Assembly (NCBI GenBank): GCA_004124385.1 | Contig: SCKN01000001.1 | Span: 402,606-466,605, forward strand | Source of the DNA: Fidelibacterota bacterium | GTDB lineage: Bacteria > Fidelibacterota > Marinisomatia > Marinisomatales > TCS55 | Reading direction: 5' to 3' | DNA: 64,000 bases | Part shown: piece after piece, positions 8,633 to 17,379 of the stretch | Numbering within the stretch: the stretch's first letter is position 1 | Layout of the letters: every line of letters starts with the position of its first letter | Translations under genes and position numbers: made by a program | Notes under the pieces: generated by a model | What the model was told of the DNA's origin: nothing | Seen by the model: only the letters and a program-made list of their open reading frames with translations | Database searches by the model: none

Positions 8633-9118
8633 TTACTTCATCCTGATGATCATCCCCGTTCTTTGTGGAGTAATCCGTGTACGGATGACCCAGGCAGAGC
8701 GATAGCCCATATTTTGTAATTTTTGGCGCATTTTGTCAGCGTCTTCACGGACAACGTAATCGCCGGTACGAACTTTATAATTGGGTGTTTCATAGATGAC
8801 GTATGTCGAATCGTCCAAAGCAGTGTTTAATAATTCACTCAAAGAATCCGCTCTTGTCATTGATTTTGATGCAAGAATTTGAACTCTGAATCCATCGGTA
8901 ACCCAATGGACGGTATCCGCTGCAAGAATAGAGTCAAGCCCAGAGTCGCCGGATAAGACATTATTTATAATCACCGGCCATTTTGGCTGGACATCGCGGT
9001 GCTCATTTGGATCGAAAATCTTCTTTAAATCAGTATCCTGACTAAAACCAAAAGTAATTAATCCAAAGAAAAAAAGATTTTTAATAATTCCTCTGTGAGC
9101 TCTGTGGCTAACTATCAT
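8633..9118 (-). CDS. Exported SPOR-domain protein
   Basis: The protein is ~161 residues from the ATG at 9118. I chose this start because its ATGA overlaps the batE stop by 4 bp; an ATG at 9151 would overlap more. A signal peptide (IIKNLFFFGLITFGFS) is followed by a linker. A SPOR-like domain then covers the C-terminal ~75 residues (GFRVQILASKS, later YKVRTGDYVVREDADKMRQKL). SPOR domains bind denuded peptidoglycan at division sites. The first residues SHRAHRG are encoded by a short repeat-like DNA stretch, noted separately. It is the last gene of the bat cluster. Confidence 0.8.
   Translation of the reverse strand: MIVSHRAHRGIIKNLFFFGLITFGFSQDTDLKKIFDPNEHRDVQPKWPVIINNVLSGDSGLDSILAADTVHWVTDGFRVQILASKSMTRADSLSELLNTALDDSTYVIYETPNYKVRTGDYVVREDADKMRQKLQNMGYRSAWVIRTRITPQRTGMIIRMK
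9090..9111. repeat. Short CCACAGAG/CTCACAGAGG dispersed-type repeat inside a signal peptide
   Basis: On the minus strand this 22-bp stretch reads TTAGCCACAGAGCTCACAGA and ends GG. It resembles the short CACAGAG-type repeats found near gene starts in many environmental bacteria. Here it encodes the N-region SHRAHRG of the SPOR protein and nearly touches the batE stop. Only one copy was found, so the repeat identity comes from memory of the motif. Confidence 0.4.
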
Positions 9119-9855
9119 GATAAAGGCCGAATAGTATTCACAGGAATCCACCCTTTTTTACCATCGAGTAAAATGATTTCCACCCAATTATCCTGACTTT
9201 GGGTAATCTCTGCTTTTAATCCTTCATGAATCTTAAATACAATCATTTCATCCCGAACTGCCGGTACAGAATACACATTTACAGACGTTGAAACAATCAC
9301 ACCTTCTGGTTTTTCGGCTATGTCCCAATATTTATCCAGGCAAATGCCATGAATTAAAATGGTTAAAATAACAAAAGTCATTTGCAGTTTGACTGTTGTT
9401 TGTCGACCTAAAAATCTAAATTGTCCCAAAACATACACCAATCCAACTAATAGCAGAAAAACACTTCCCCACATAAGCAGATCATTTATTGTTCTGGAAT
9501 TCTTGTAAGCGTTATACCAATCAAGCAAAACAAAGCCATCTGGAAAATCAATGCGATCCTTTACACGTGTATTGGTGATTTCCAAATTATGTTTAATATC
9601 TCGATTTCGCGGTTCAAACTGCAATCCCTTTTCATAAGCCCACACAGCATGCCCCACTTCACCCATACGGTAGTAAGAATTTCCCAGATTATAATACAAA
9701 TCCGCATGCTCTACCGAATTCAGTAACCGCTCGTAACTCCGAGCTGCCTGGACATATTTTTCGTCATCAAAATAATAATTCCCCCGAACAAATAAACTAT
9801 CCGCATTGGATGCAATGAGGTTAGAAAACAACAGTGCTAAATACAAAATTCTCAT
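9115..9855 (-). CDS. batE: BatE, TPR and SH3-like membrane protein
   Basis: This 246-residue protein has a signal peptide and TPR repeats at about residues 20-105 (YYFDDEKYVQAARSYERLL; LYYNLGNSYYRMGEVGHAVWAYEKGL). Two TM helices lie near 125-170. The C-terminal SH3-like domain includes VNVYSVPAVRDE and WVEIILLDGKKGWIP. This layout matches BatE of the Bacteroides aerotolerance (bat) operon. Its molecular role is unproven, though a part in envelope protein assembly or stress tolerance has been proposed. It overlaps batD by 4 bp and the SPOR gene by 4 bp. Confidence 0.88.
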   Translation of the reverse strand: MRILYLALLFSNLIASNADSLFVRGNYYFDDEKYVQAARSYERLLNSVEHADLYYNLGNSYYRMGEVGHAVWAYEKGLQFEPRNRDIKHNLEITNTRVKDRIDFPDGFVLLDWYNAYKNSRTINDLLMWGSVFLLLVGLVYVLGQFRFLGRQTTVKLQMTFVILTILIHGICLDKYWDIAEKPEGVIVSTSVNVYSVPAVRDEMIVFKIHEGLKAEITQSQDNWVEIILLDGKKGWIPVNTIRPLS

Positions 9856-11555
9856 GCGTGGCTATCCACTTTTTTAAGCAATATTCCCGCCGTTCCGGCG
9901 ATATCTTGATCTGTCATTATTCCGGGAGCATAACGTCCGGCATCGCAATCTTTTAATAGCTGTATCAAGTCCTCTAATTCTTCAGGTGGAATTATTCCAC
10001 TTAATTCCTGTTCTACATAAAGTGGATCCATCTTATCTGTCTGCAGCTGCCACCGTTCTTTTAAATATGTATAAATCGTCGATGAAACATTCTCAATACT
10101 CGATTGCGTTTGGAGTGATTTCAACGCACGCTTCAATGCCCGATGAGACATGCGTTGTCCGGCGGTGGCAATGCGCTGCTGCTGATATCGCGTCAACGTT
10201 ACGGGAGCCAAAAACAGCCCGGCTGCTAAAATATAACTCGTCCAAACCCAAATGGGAATTTCCCTGCTGCCTCGTTCCACCCATGTTGGAGATGAAGTAA
10301 CATTATAATGAATATCCTGACCCAACAGTGCAATCTCTTCTTTGGTGAATCCTGATGTGCCTGATGTTAATTGATCTTTTGCCGGGGAAATATTCAATTC
10401 AACAGAACGGGAACGGATAGAATGAAATTGTTCATCCTTGGGATTAAAATAAGCTAATTCAATACGCGGTAAAAATACTCTTCCAGCCTGACGCGGAATA
10501 AGAATGTATTCCCATTTCATATTACCGGTGAATTGATCCCAAAGCTGTTTCTGTTCGAAAGATGCCGTAGGCGGAAACACATCCATTGTCTCCGGAAAAT
10601 TCAGCTTTGGCAAGCTGAACATATTTAAATTCCCCGTACCCTGTAATTCCACATAATACGTAACTGCTTCGTTAGTCTTAACTTTATCCGTATCAACAGA
10701 AGCAGTCAGCTTGAATTCCCCCACAGCGCCGGTGAAATTTGCCGGCTGCCCCGCAGGATATGGTTTTACACGAATTCTTCGCGCTTCAGTACGAAGTACT
10801 TTTTGTACTGTTTCATTGAAAAAGCTGTTAAAAAATGGATCGTCAAATACACTGCGCTGTCTTTTCCGCTTTTTCGGAATTTGCACATTACAGCGCACTG
10901 TCATGGGAGTTAATTCCAACTCGCCTGTTTTCGTGGGGAAAAGAGCCACTTTATACAGCGTCGCTACATTATAAAGAACACCATTAATGGTAGTTTGGTT
11001 AAACCTTGGAGGGCGCGGGACCGATAATTCTTCTGTCCAGAACCCCACACTCTCCGGATATTTAATATCTTCCAGGCTCATCTGAACTCGGGTATACAGT
11101 TTATAGGTAACCGTGACCTGCTCGCCGACATAGACCTCATCCTGATCAATTTCCGCCAGCAAAAATAATTCATCTTTATTCACGACCTGCCCGCTTCCTT
11201 TTACATTCATGCGAATGGGCTTTGTTTTCAACTTTTCACCATCCACAGTTACAGCTAAAGCGGGAATAGTTAATTGCCCTTTTTTATTGGGCACCAGCGT
11301 CCAGGTAAGCGTTTTGCTGGAGGTGGCTTTGCCATTTATCCATTGGTAGCTGGTTTGCTGGGTAGGACCGCTGATTATGGTAAAATTTTTCTCTAATGGC
11401 GCCAGGTTTATGCGGGGCATATTATTCGCGTCTTTGGCTTCGATCTTGAACGTAAAGGTCTCGTTAACCGCAAGTTGATTCACATCTACGGACGCTGTCA
11501 CAGACTGTCCGGATACTAATTGAAATAATAAAATAATTGGTAATAAAAGTCGCAT
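9852..11555 (-). CDS. batD: BatD, oxygen-tolerance family protein
   Basis: The protein is 567 residues from the ATG at 11555, which overlaps the batC TGA by one base (TGATG); a TTG six bases upstream is less likely. A signal peptide ends near SGQS. A long run of Ig-like beta domains follows, with TVTYKLYTRVQ and EVYVGEQ segments typical of the BatD family. One TM helix sits near residue 430-455 (IPIWVWTSYILAAGLF), and a helical cytoplasmic tail ends the protein. BatD is thought to work with the VWA proteins BatA and BatB at the inner membrane. Confidence 0.9.
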   Translation of the reverse strand: MRLLLPIILLFQLVSGQSVTASVDVNQLAVNETFTFKIEAKDANNMPRINLAPLEKNFTIISGPTQQTSYQWINGKATSSKTLTWTLVPNKKGQLTIPALAVTVDGEKLKTKPIRMNVKGSGQVVNKDELFLLAEIDQDEVYVGEQVTVTYKLYTRVQMSLEDIKYPESVGFWTEELSVPRPPRFNQTTINGVLYNVATLYKVALFPTKTGELELTPMTVRCNVQIPKKRKRQRSVFDDPFFNSFFNETVQKVLRTEARRIRVKPYPAGQPANFTGAVGEFKLTASVDTDKVKTNEAVTYYVELQGTGNLNMFSLPKLNFPETMDVFPPTASFEQKQLWDQFTGNMKWEYILIPRQAGRVFLPRIELAYFNPKDEQFHSIRSRSVELNISPAKDQLTSGTSGFTKEEIALLGQDIHYNVTSSPTWVERGSREIPIWVWTSYILAAGLFLAPVTLTRYQQQRIATAGQRMSHRALKRALKSLQTQSSIENVSSTIYTYLKERWQLQTDKMDPLYVEQELSGIIPPEELEDLIQLLKDCDAGRYAPGIMTDQDIAGTAGILLKKVDSHA

Positions 11556-12283
11556 CACCAATCTTTCTCCAGTTTTTTAGACGGTACTTTGGCCATTTGT
11601 CGCTTTTGATTCACTTTTTCATCCTTTTTCAAGGCGTCTAAAATAGCCCGCGCATGCTGTAGATCCTGCTGTTTTTCCTGATCTTCTTTAGCTTGTTGCT
11701 GCTCCTGATCTTTCTCTTCCTGGGATTGTTCCTGTTGTTCTTGCTCTTTTTGCTGTTCCTGTTCTTGCTGATCAGAACCTTCTTGTTTTTCTTGTTCTTG
11801 ACCTTCCTTCTTTTCGCCGTTTTGATCCTGTTCCTGTTCCTGGGACTTTTCTTTATCCTTATCCTGATTCTTGTCCTTATTCTGTTCCTGCTGTTGTTGC
11901 TGATATCGAATCATTTCATAATTGTGTTTTGCATCTTTATCCGTTGGATTTAATTCCAATGCTTTCCGATAAAAGGCCAATGCTTCTTCATTCTTCTGCT
12001 GGGATGCCATGGTATTGGCAATATTGTAATACGCCTTGGACTGCAATTCTTTATTGTCCGTTTCCAGCGCCCGTTGAAATGCATCTAACGCTCCCTGTAA
12101 ATCCTGTTGTTGGAAGGCGGTAGTCCCCAGTCCAAATTGGGCGGCGGCATTTTCGTCCTTTTCTTCCAAAATGGATTCATAATATTTACGGGCGTTTTCA
12201 TAATCTCCGCTCTGATAGGCCTTTAGTCCATCATCTTGTGCGATAAGTATTCCTGACAGTAAAATGATAATGACCTTATACAA
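11555..12283 (-). CDS. batC: BatC, TPR protein with long charged tail
   Basis: This 242-residue protein appears to start at a TTG at 12283 and overlaps batB by 8 bp. A signal peptide is followed by three TPR-like units at about residues 20-125 (AYQSGDYENARKYYESIL; AYYNIANTMASQQKNEEALAFYRKALEL). From ~130 to ~210 the sequence is almost entirely Q, E, K and D in a low-complexity run. A conserved-looking KDEKVNQKRQM segment and KLEKDW end the protein. TPR domains bind partner peptides, here presumably other Bat proteins. Confidence 0.88.
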   Translation of the reverse strand: MYKVIIILLSGILIAQDDGLKAYQSGDYENARKYYESILEEKDENAAAQFGLGTTAFQQQDLQGALDAFQRALETDNKELQSKAYYNIANTMASQQKNEEALAFYRKALELNPTDKDAKHNYEMIRYQQQQQEQNKDKNQDKDKEKSQEQEQDQNGEKKEGQEQEKQEGSDQQEQEQQKEQEQQEQSQEEKDQEQQQAKEDQEKQQDLQHARAILDALKKDEKVNQKRQMAKVPSKKLEKDW

Positions 12284-13301
12284 TCCGCCCCCTCCAGATT
12301 GACTCTTCTTTTTTACGTGTGGGTAAGATCATACTCACACCCAGAAAAAGAAACGATAAGAATGCAAATGTTTGATATCGATCTTCAAATTCAGCATACA
12401 CATGGGACTGGATGGTGCGCTTTTCCATGGTATCAATAGCTCTCATGATTTCCCGATGGCTGGCGGCACGGTTGTCAAAGCGGACAAATACGCCATCACC
12501 GGCACGGGCAATGTCACGAAGCAAACTTTCGTTCAAAACAGACGTCACAAGTATTCCCTGTCGATCCCGCTTGTATTCCCGGGAACCATTTTTTTCGATG
12601 AGAGGAATCAGTGAGCCGGTTTCTGTACCTACACCAACCGTATGTATAATCATCCCCTGGCTACTGGCCCTTTCCGCCAAATCGATAGCTGTTCCTTCAT
12701 GATCTTCACCATCGGTCACAAGAACAAATACCTTATAATGCTCACTTTCTTTAGTAAAAGCCGATAATCCAGTTTGAATGGCGGCACTCAAATCTGTTCC
12801 TTGAGTGGGGATTAATTTTGTGTCGATACCATCGAGAAATAATTGGGCAGCTTCATAATCGGTCGTGAGAGGTAAATATAAATGACTGGATCCGGCAAAG
12901 ACCACCAATGCTACTCGATCTCCTTTCAGCTTTTGAATCATTTGACTAATCTCGAACTTGGCTTTTTCCAGGCGATTGGGTTTTACATCTTCAGCATCCA
13001 TACTTTGGGACACATCAATGGCAAAAACAAGATCGACTCCTTTCCGTTCTACAGGAGCCAAACGGGTTCCGATCTGGGGTCCGGAAGCGGCAAACACGAG
13101 TAACATTAGCCCAACCACACCTAAACGCTTTTGCCAGCGAATTCGGCTGAAATCCACACGTTGAAACAGATTATCCTCAAGAGCACCATCACTTTTTGCA
13201 AAAACAGCTTTTGTTTTTCTGGCTCTGACTGTCCACGTAAGCCACATGAATATGAGCGGAACATAAAGCAATAGAATGAATGGAAAACGAAAATGAATCA
13301 C
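12276..13301 (-). CDS. batB: BatB, VWA-domain membrane protein
   Basis: This 341-residue protein starts at a GTG at 13301 whose GTGA overlaps the batA stop by 4 bp. It has an N-terminal TM helix, a second near 60-75, a von Willebrand A domain and a C-terminal TM helix near 312-328. The MIDAS motif is complete (D96-V-S98-Q-S100, then TDL and TDGEDHEG). Metal-dependent protein binding at the outer face of the inner membrane is the expected role. The tandem BatA/BatB VWA pair is diagnostic of the bat operon. Confidence 0.92.
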   Translation of the reverse strand: MIHFRFPFILLLYVPLIFMWLTWTVRARKTKAVFAKSDGALEDNLFQRVDFSRIRWQKRLGVVGLMLLVFAASGPQIGTRLAPVERKGVDLVFAIDVSQSMDAEDVKPNRLEKAKFEISQMIQKLKGDRVALVVFAGSSHLYLPLTTDYEAAQLFLDGIDTKLIPTQGTDLSAAIQTGLSAFTKESEHYKVFVLVTDGEDHEGTAIDLAERASSQGMIIHTVGVGTETGSLIPLIEKNGSREYKRDRQGILVTSVLNESLLRDIARAGDGVFVRFDNRAASHREIMRAIDTMEKRTIQSHVYAEFEDRYQTFAFLSFLFLGVSMILPTRKKEESIWRGRIV

Positions 13302-14269
13302 GTTCGTCTCCGAAAAACCGATCGGTCTAGTGTTTCATAACACAATCCCAGCATCAAAGCGGGAATGAGCAGCCAGCCGAAAAGCTCTTTGTATTGGGTA
13401 TATTCCTTCACCTGGATTTCTGTTTTCTCCAATTCATCAATTTCATCATAAATATTTATCAGCATATTCTCATCGGTGGCACGGAAATATTTTCCCCCGG
13501 TACGATCGGCAATAGCTCTCAATGTTTTTTCGTCAATCTCATTACGGATATAACCGCGATTGGGAATAAAAGACACAGACTGGTTTGTTCCGGCGCCGAT
13601 GGTATAAATACGAATATCAAACTGGCTGGCCAGATCAGCGGCTGTGAGAGGATCTAATTCTCCTGCATTATTACTGCCGTCAGACAAAAGAATCATAACC
13701 TTGCTCTCTGCTTCGCTGAAGCGGAGACGATTGGTGGCATTAGCAATAGCCATTCCGATAGCAGTTCCGTCTACTTCTCTATCGGCAATGCGAACTTCTT
13801 TCAGCAACTTCTGCAATACATTCTTGTCCATTGTTAAGGGACATTGGATGAATGATTCACCAGCAAAGACCAGAAGTCCGATGCGGTCCTCTTCACGATT
13901 TTGTATGAAAGTCTTTGCGGTTCGCTTCACCGCTTCAAGCCGATTGGGATTAAAATCCTCTGCCAGCATGGAACTGGAAATATCCAATACCATAACCATA
14001 TCCACAACCTGCACATTTTTCTCTTGAATACTTTCGATTATTCTTGGACGTGCAAGTGCAATTATAATAAGTGATACAGTGATAACCTTGAGAATATTAA
14101 TAAGAAGTATTTTGGCATTTCCACGTTTGCGGAATGTACTCGGAATTAACTGCAATGACGAAACACGCATGGTGCCTTCATGTTTCCAGCCTTGTTGTTT
14201 TTGCCAAATGAAATAAGCTGGGATAATGATTAATCCCAATAGAATCCATGGATGTTCAAAAAATATCAT
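13298..14269 (-). CDS. batA: BatA, VWA-domain membrane protein
   Basis: This 323-residue protein has TM helices near 5-22 and 55-72, a VWA domain, and a C-terminal TM helix. The MIDAS motif is intact (D96-I-S98-S-S100, VDGTAIG, LLSDGSNNAG). It heads the batA-B-C-D-E run and starts 110 bp downstream of tatA. In many genomes moxR (an AAA ATPase) and a DUF58 gene precede batA, and neither is present here. The gene products are assumed to form an inner-membrane complex. Confidence 0.92.
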   Translation of the reverse strand: MIFFEHPWILLGLIIIPAYFIWQKQQGWKHEGTMRVSSLQLIPSTFRKRGNAKILLINILKVITVSLIIIALARPRIIESIQEKNVQVVDMVMVLDISSSMLAEDFNPNRLEAVKRTAKTFIQNREEDRIGLLVFAGESFIQCPLTMDKNVLQKLLKEVRIADREVDGTAIGMAIANATNRLRFSEAESKVMILLSDGSNNAGELDPLTAADLASQFDIRIYTIGAGTNQSVSFIPNRGYIRNEIDEKTLRAIADRTGGKYFRATDENMLINIYDEIDELEKTEIQVKEYTQYKELFGWLLIPALMLGLCYETLDRSVFRRRT

Positions 14270-14379
14270 ATATCCCTGTTACGCGTAGCATTATGGCATT
14301 CTATACGCAAATAGTTTAGATTTGTTTCTAATCGTGAAATAACGGACGGATGCCCGTCGTGTAATTTTAAGTTACTGCT

Positions 14380-14583
14380 CTAGTTTTCGTCTTCTACTGA
14401 AGAAGCGGCATCTTCGATTTCCCGCTTCACTTCATCGGCGCCAGCTTTGAATTCCTTCGAGGCCTTGCCCAATGAACGAGCCAGTTCCGGCAGTTTCTTG
14501 GCGCCGAAAAGCAGTAAAACAACCAAAAGAATGAGCAGTAATTCCCAATAACCAAAGGCTGCGTGTATTAATGTGTAATTCAT
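14380..14583 (-). CDS. tatA: Sec-independent translocase subunit TatA/E
   Basis: This 67-residue protein has the TatA layout: a single N-terminal TM helix (ELLLILLVVLLLFG), the FGAKKLPELARSLGKA hinge and amphipathic helix, and an acidic tail. TatA oligomerises to let folded twin-arginine proteins cross the inner membrane. No tatC is in the window. It follows the DUF4321 gene by ~46 bp. Confidence 0.95.
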   Translation of the reverse strand: MNYTLIHAAFGYWELLLILLVVLLLFGAKKLPELARSLGKASKEFKAGADEVKREIEDAASSVEDEN

Positions 14584-14629
14584 AAAATTCTCCGCTTTTA
14601 GTAAATAGTGTACATGAAAGTTACAACGC

Positions 14630-14917
14630 TCATCGGAAATATCGCAGAAAGTAGTACGCGCTGGCTAAACCGATGATACTGGTGAAATTTATCTTGAGTG
14701 AAAGACCAAATTTTAATGTGAACATAATCAAATTCAAAACGATTACACCATTTTCATACCCTGCCATACCACCAAGATCAAAGGTGACGCTCGTCAGGAA
14801 AAAATCTTTGACCACGCCTTCCGGAAGAATCCAGCCAAATAATTCACCTGTTAATGTGCCGGCCATGGCACCGACAAATAACGTTATTGCAATAAGTGTA
14901 ATTGATCGTTTAGTCAT
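14630..14917 (-). CDS. DUF4321-family membrane protein
   Basis: The protein is ~95 residues from the ATG at 14917 (MTKRSITL). I prefer this to ATG codons up to 14959, because it overlaps the pssA stop by only 8 bp and begins just before the first helix. It has three hydrophobic stretches (ITLIAITLFVGAMAG; VIVLNLIMFTLKFGL; IIGLASAYYFLR). The GELFGWILPEGVVKDFFL segment resembles DUF4321 proteins. No function is established for the family. It lies in one run with pssA and psd, so a link to membrane biogenesis is possible but unproven. Confidence 0.65.
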   Translation of the reverse strand: MTKRSITLIAITLFVGAMAGTLTGELFGWILPEGVVKDFFLTSVTFDLGGMAGYENGVIVLNLIMFTLKFGLSLKINFTSIIGLASAYYFLRYFR

Positions 14918-15656
14918 TATTTTGTATGGTAACCTCTTCTTCAAAACGGTCATGATCAATCATCCACTTTACGGTACTCCATACGATATAAAATGACATA
15001 AGAGGAAATAATACAATCCCTTTCCACAAAATGGCGCTGGTAATCACGACAACAACACCAATGAGTTGGAGCGTATTGGATTTTCCTTTCTTAAATGATA
15101 ATAAAGGAAATTTTGAAAAGCGAACCGGACTCACCATCATAAAGCCCAAAGCGACAATCATGGGCAAAGCAATCCGTGGATCACCCATATCGCCAAAAAT
15201 CTGGTGATTAAACAGCATATAACTGACAATGATAATCGCATTTACGGGTGTGGGTAAACCAGTAAAAAAGGATTTAGGATCATCTTCTTGGATAATATTG
15301 AACCGTGCCAATCGGATTGTACCGAATAATAAGGGTGTAAATGCGATTAAACCGCCAAATAAGGGCGGAAGTCCTTCAACATAAACAGTATAGATCAATA
15401 AGGAAGGAGCTGCACAAAAAGAGACTGTATCCGCAAAAGAATCGAACTCCACACCAAACTTAGAGGGAATACCCAACATGCGAGCCAACTTACCGTCGGC
15501 AACGTCACATAATCCAGCAAACAAAATCAGCCAACCACCACGAATGGGGTCGCCTTTGATCATCATTACAATTCCCATGAACCCTAAAAACATATTGATC
15601 ACCGTGATGAGGTTGGGAATAAATCGACGCTTTTTACCTTTTTGATTCATTTTCAT
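14910..15656 (-). CDS. pssA: CDP-diacylglycerol-serine O-phosphatidyltransferase
   Basis: PssA joins serine to CDP-diacylglycerol to make phosphatidylserine at the inner membrane. The 248-residue multi-pass protein carries the complete CDP-alcohol phosphotransferase motif: D54-G55-x2-A58-R59-x8-G68-x3-D72-x3-D76. Its start overlaps the psd stop by 4 bp, so the two steps to phosphatidylethanolamine are encoded together. Confidence 0.95.
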   Translation of the reverse strand: MKMNQKGKKRRFIPNLITVINMFLGFMGIVMMIKGDPIRGGWLILFAGLCDVADGKLARMLGIPSKFGVEFDSFADTVSFCAAPSLLIYTVYVEGLPPLFGGLIAFTPLLFGTIRLARFNIIQEDDPKSFFTGLPTPVNAIIIVSYMLFNHQIFGDMGDPRIALPMIVALGFMMVSPVRFSKFPLLSFKKGKSNTLQLIGVVVVITSAILWKGIVLFPLMSFYIVWSTVKWMIDHDRFEEEVTIQNND

Positions 15657-16291
15657 TTTGTTAGCTGACCGACAACGGTTTTGCCTCCCGTTACTTTGTC
15701 GCCTACCTTCACATTGACTACAGAATTGAAAGGTACAATAAGATCGGTACGTGAGCCAAACATAATAAAACCAAACCGTTCGCCCGGTTTAACTGCTGAA
15801 CCCACTTCTGCATAGCAATAGATTCTACGAGCAATTAGACCGGCAATCTGTTTGATTTTAATTTTTACATTTCCCCGTGATAATACGACAATTGCCTGTT
15901 CGTTTACATCGCTGGCGCTATGATCAAACGCAGCTTTGAATTTGCCTTTTTTATAATCCACACTTTCGACAATTCCGTCAACCGGCATTTTATTTGAATG
16001 CACATTAAATACATTTAGAAATATTGAAATTTGTTTAGCATTTCCCACCGCTTCATCTTCTATTTCTTTTATTAAAACAACTTTTCCGTCAGCAGGCGCA
16101 ATAAGGAGATTATCACCTTGGGGAGTTATGCGGTGGGGATCGCGGAAAAAATTAAGACTGAATAAAAAGAAAATGCCGAATAGATAAAAACAAACTTTCA
16201 GTATTGACATTTCATAATAAAAGCCTGCAATTCCACACAGGATTGACACAAGAAAAAGTCCAATTAGTATTTTTCTTCCTTCAGGAGCCAT
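15653..16291 (-). CDS. psd: Phosphatidylserine decarboxylase proenzyme (short form)
   Basis: Psd converts phosphatidylserine to phosphatidylethanolamine with a pyruvoyl cofactor made by self-cleavage. The 212-residue length is that of the short, archaeal-type class. An N-terminal hydrophobic hairpin (residues 8-45) anchors it. The catalytic D68 (APADG) and H98 (NVHSN) are present. The self-cleavage site is G179-S180 in MFGSRTDL, where S180 becomes the pyruvoyl group. It starts in a TAATG overlap with the htrA stop. Confidence 0.95.
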   Translation of the reverse strand: MAPEGRKILIGLFLVSILCGIAGFYYEMSILKVCFYLFGIFFLFSLNFFRDPHRITPQGDNLLIAPADGKVVLIKEIEDEAVGNAKQISIFLNVFNVHSNKMPVDGIVESVDYKKGKFKAAFDHSASDVNEQAIVVLSRGNVKIKIKQIAGLIARRIYCYAEVGSAVKPGERFGFIMFGSRTDLIVPFNSVVNVKVGDKVTGGKTVVGQLTK

Positions 16292-17379
16292 TATTTCACA
16301 CGAGCCAAAATTAAATATTTTGTCAACGTTTTACCATCTCGATAAATTTTTAGTTTTATCTTATTCCCAGAACGTAAATCACTATCTTTAATAATCTTTA
16401 AAATATCTCGGGATGTTTTGATATTCTGATCATTAACAGCTGAAATAATATCCCCAATTGCTACGCCCGCCTTTTGAGCATTACTCCCTTTTTCAATTTC
16501 CACAACTATAACGCCTTGAGAAAGCGGTACATCGAGATATTCTGCAATCTCTTCAGTTAATCTTTCCACAGATAATCCAGTGGAAAAACTGCGGTCTACT
16601 TTTCCGTATAATTTTAATTCTTCAGCTATATCTTTTGCTAAATTAATGGGAATGGCGAATCCGATACCGATAGACCCTTCAGTAAATTGCGAGGCCGTAT
16701 AAATAAATGTATTGATACCAATCACTTCACCAAGGCTATTCACCAACGGTCCTCCGCTATTTCCGCGATTGATGGCTGCATCCGTTTGAATCATATCCTT
16801 ATAAATTTTTCCTGACTGAAACCCAAAATCCATATTCATAGCACTGATAATTCCGGCTGTTGCTGTGGGTTGCTTGCTTATATCAAAAAGCCCAAATGGA
16901 TTCCCAATGGCTATGGCCCATTCACCAATTATAAGGTCATCAGAATCCCCTAAAACTGCATACGGAAAATCGCGACCGCTCAACTTTAATAAAGCTAAAT
17001 CTGTAATAAAATCTGTTCCGACAATTTCTGCTTCAAATTCTTCTCCTCCGGGAAGTGTAACTATCACTTCCGTGGCATTTTCGATGACGTGATAATTGGT
17101 TAAAACATAACCATCAGGACTGATGACAACACCAGAACCAGAACTACGAACTTCCCTTTTTCGAGTTCGTTCAGGAAAAAAGAAGTCAAAGAAAGGATCT
17201 CTGCCTCTACTGAAAGGAGTATACACATCCCGTAACTGCACAACGCTTATGGATGCAACGGCCGGTTCTACAGATTCAATAGCCCGAGTAATGGCTGTTT
17301 GACGGGTATCGTCCACACTCCACTGACCATTGAGCAACGTTATTGCTAAAAGTAGACTAGAAAATATCCGCACCGGCAT
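16291..17379 (-). CDS. Periplasmic serine protease, HtrA/DegP family
   Basis: This 362-residue exported protease has a signal peptide ending near residue 18. The trypsin-like catalytic triad is complete: H97 (TNYHV), D127 (TDLALL) and S208 (RGNSGGP). Only one PDZ domain follows (residues ~270-355, including SQGVIVVEIEKGSNAQKAGV), a DegS-like rather than DegP-like architecture. No obvious TM anchor remains apart from the N-terminal hydrophobic segment. Members degrade or sense misfolded envelope proteins. It overlaps truA by 23 bp. Confidence 0.93.
   Translation of the reverse strand: MPVRIFSSLLLAITLLNGQWSVDDTRQTAITRAIESVEPAVASISVVQLRDVYTPFSRGRDPFFDFFFPERTRKREVRSSGSGVVISPDGYVLTNYHVIENATEVIVTLPGGEEFEAEIVGTDFITDLALLKLSGRDFPYAVLGDSDDLIIGEWAIAIGNPFGLFDISKQPTATAGIISAMNMDFGFQSGKIYKDMIQTDAAINRGNSGGPLVNSLGEVIGINTFIYTASQFTEGSIGIGFAIPINLAKDIAEELKLYGKVDRSFSTGLSVERLTEEIAEYLDVPLSQGVIVVEIEKGSNAQKAGVAIGDIISAVNDQNIKTSRDILKIIKDSDLRSGNKIKLKIYRDGKTLTKYLILARVK

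Noticed and set aside
11555-12283. A phase-variable repeat tract in batC
   Set aside because: The QEK-rich tail is imperfect at DNA level with no simple tandem unit likely to slip, so no phase-variation claim is made.
14270-14379. A GACGG/CCGTC hairpin as terminator after tatA
   Set aside because: The stem is only 5 bp and lacks a T run in the minus direction; it is too weak to support.
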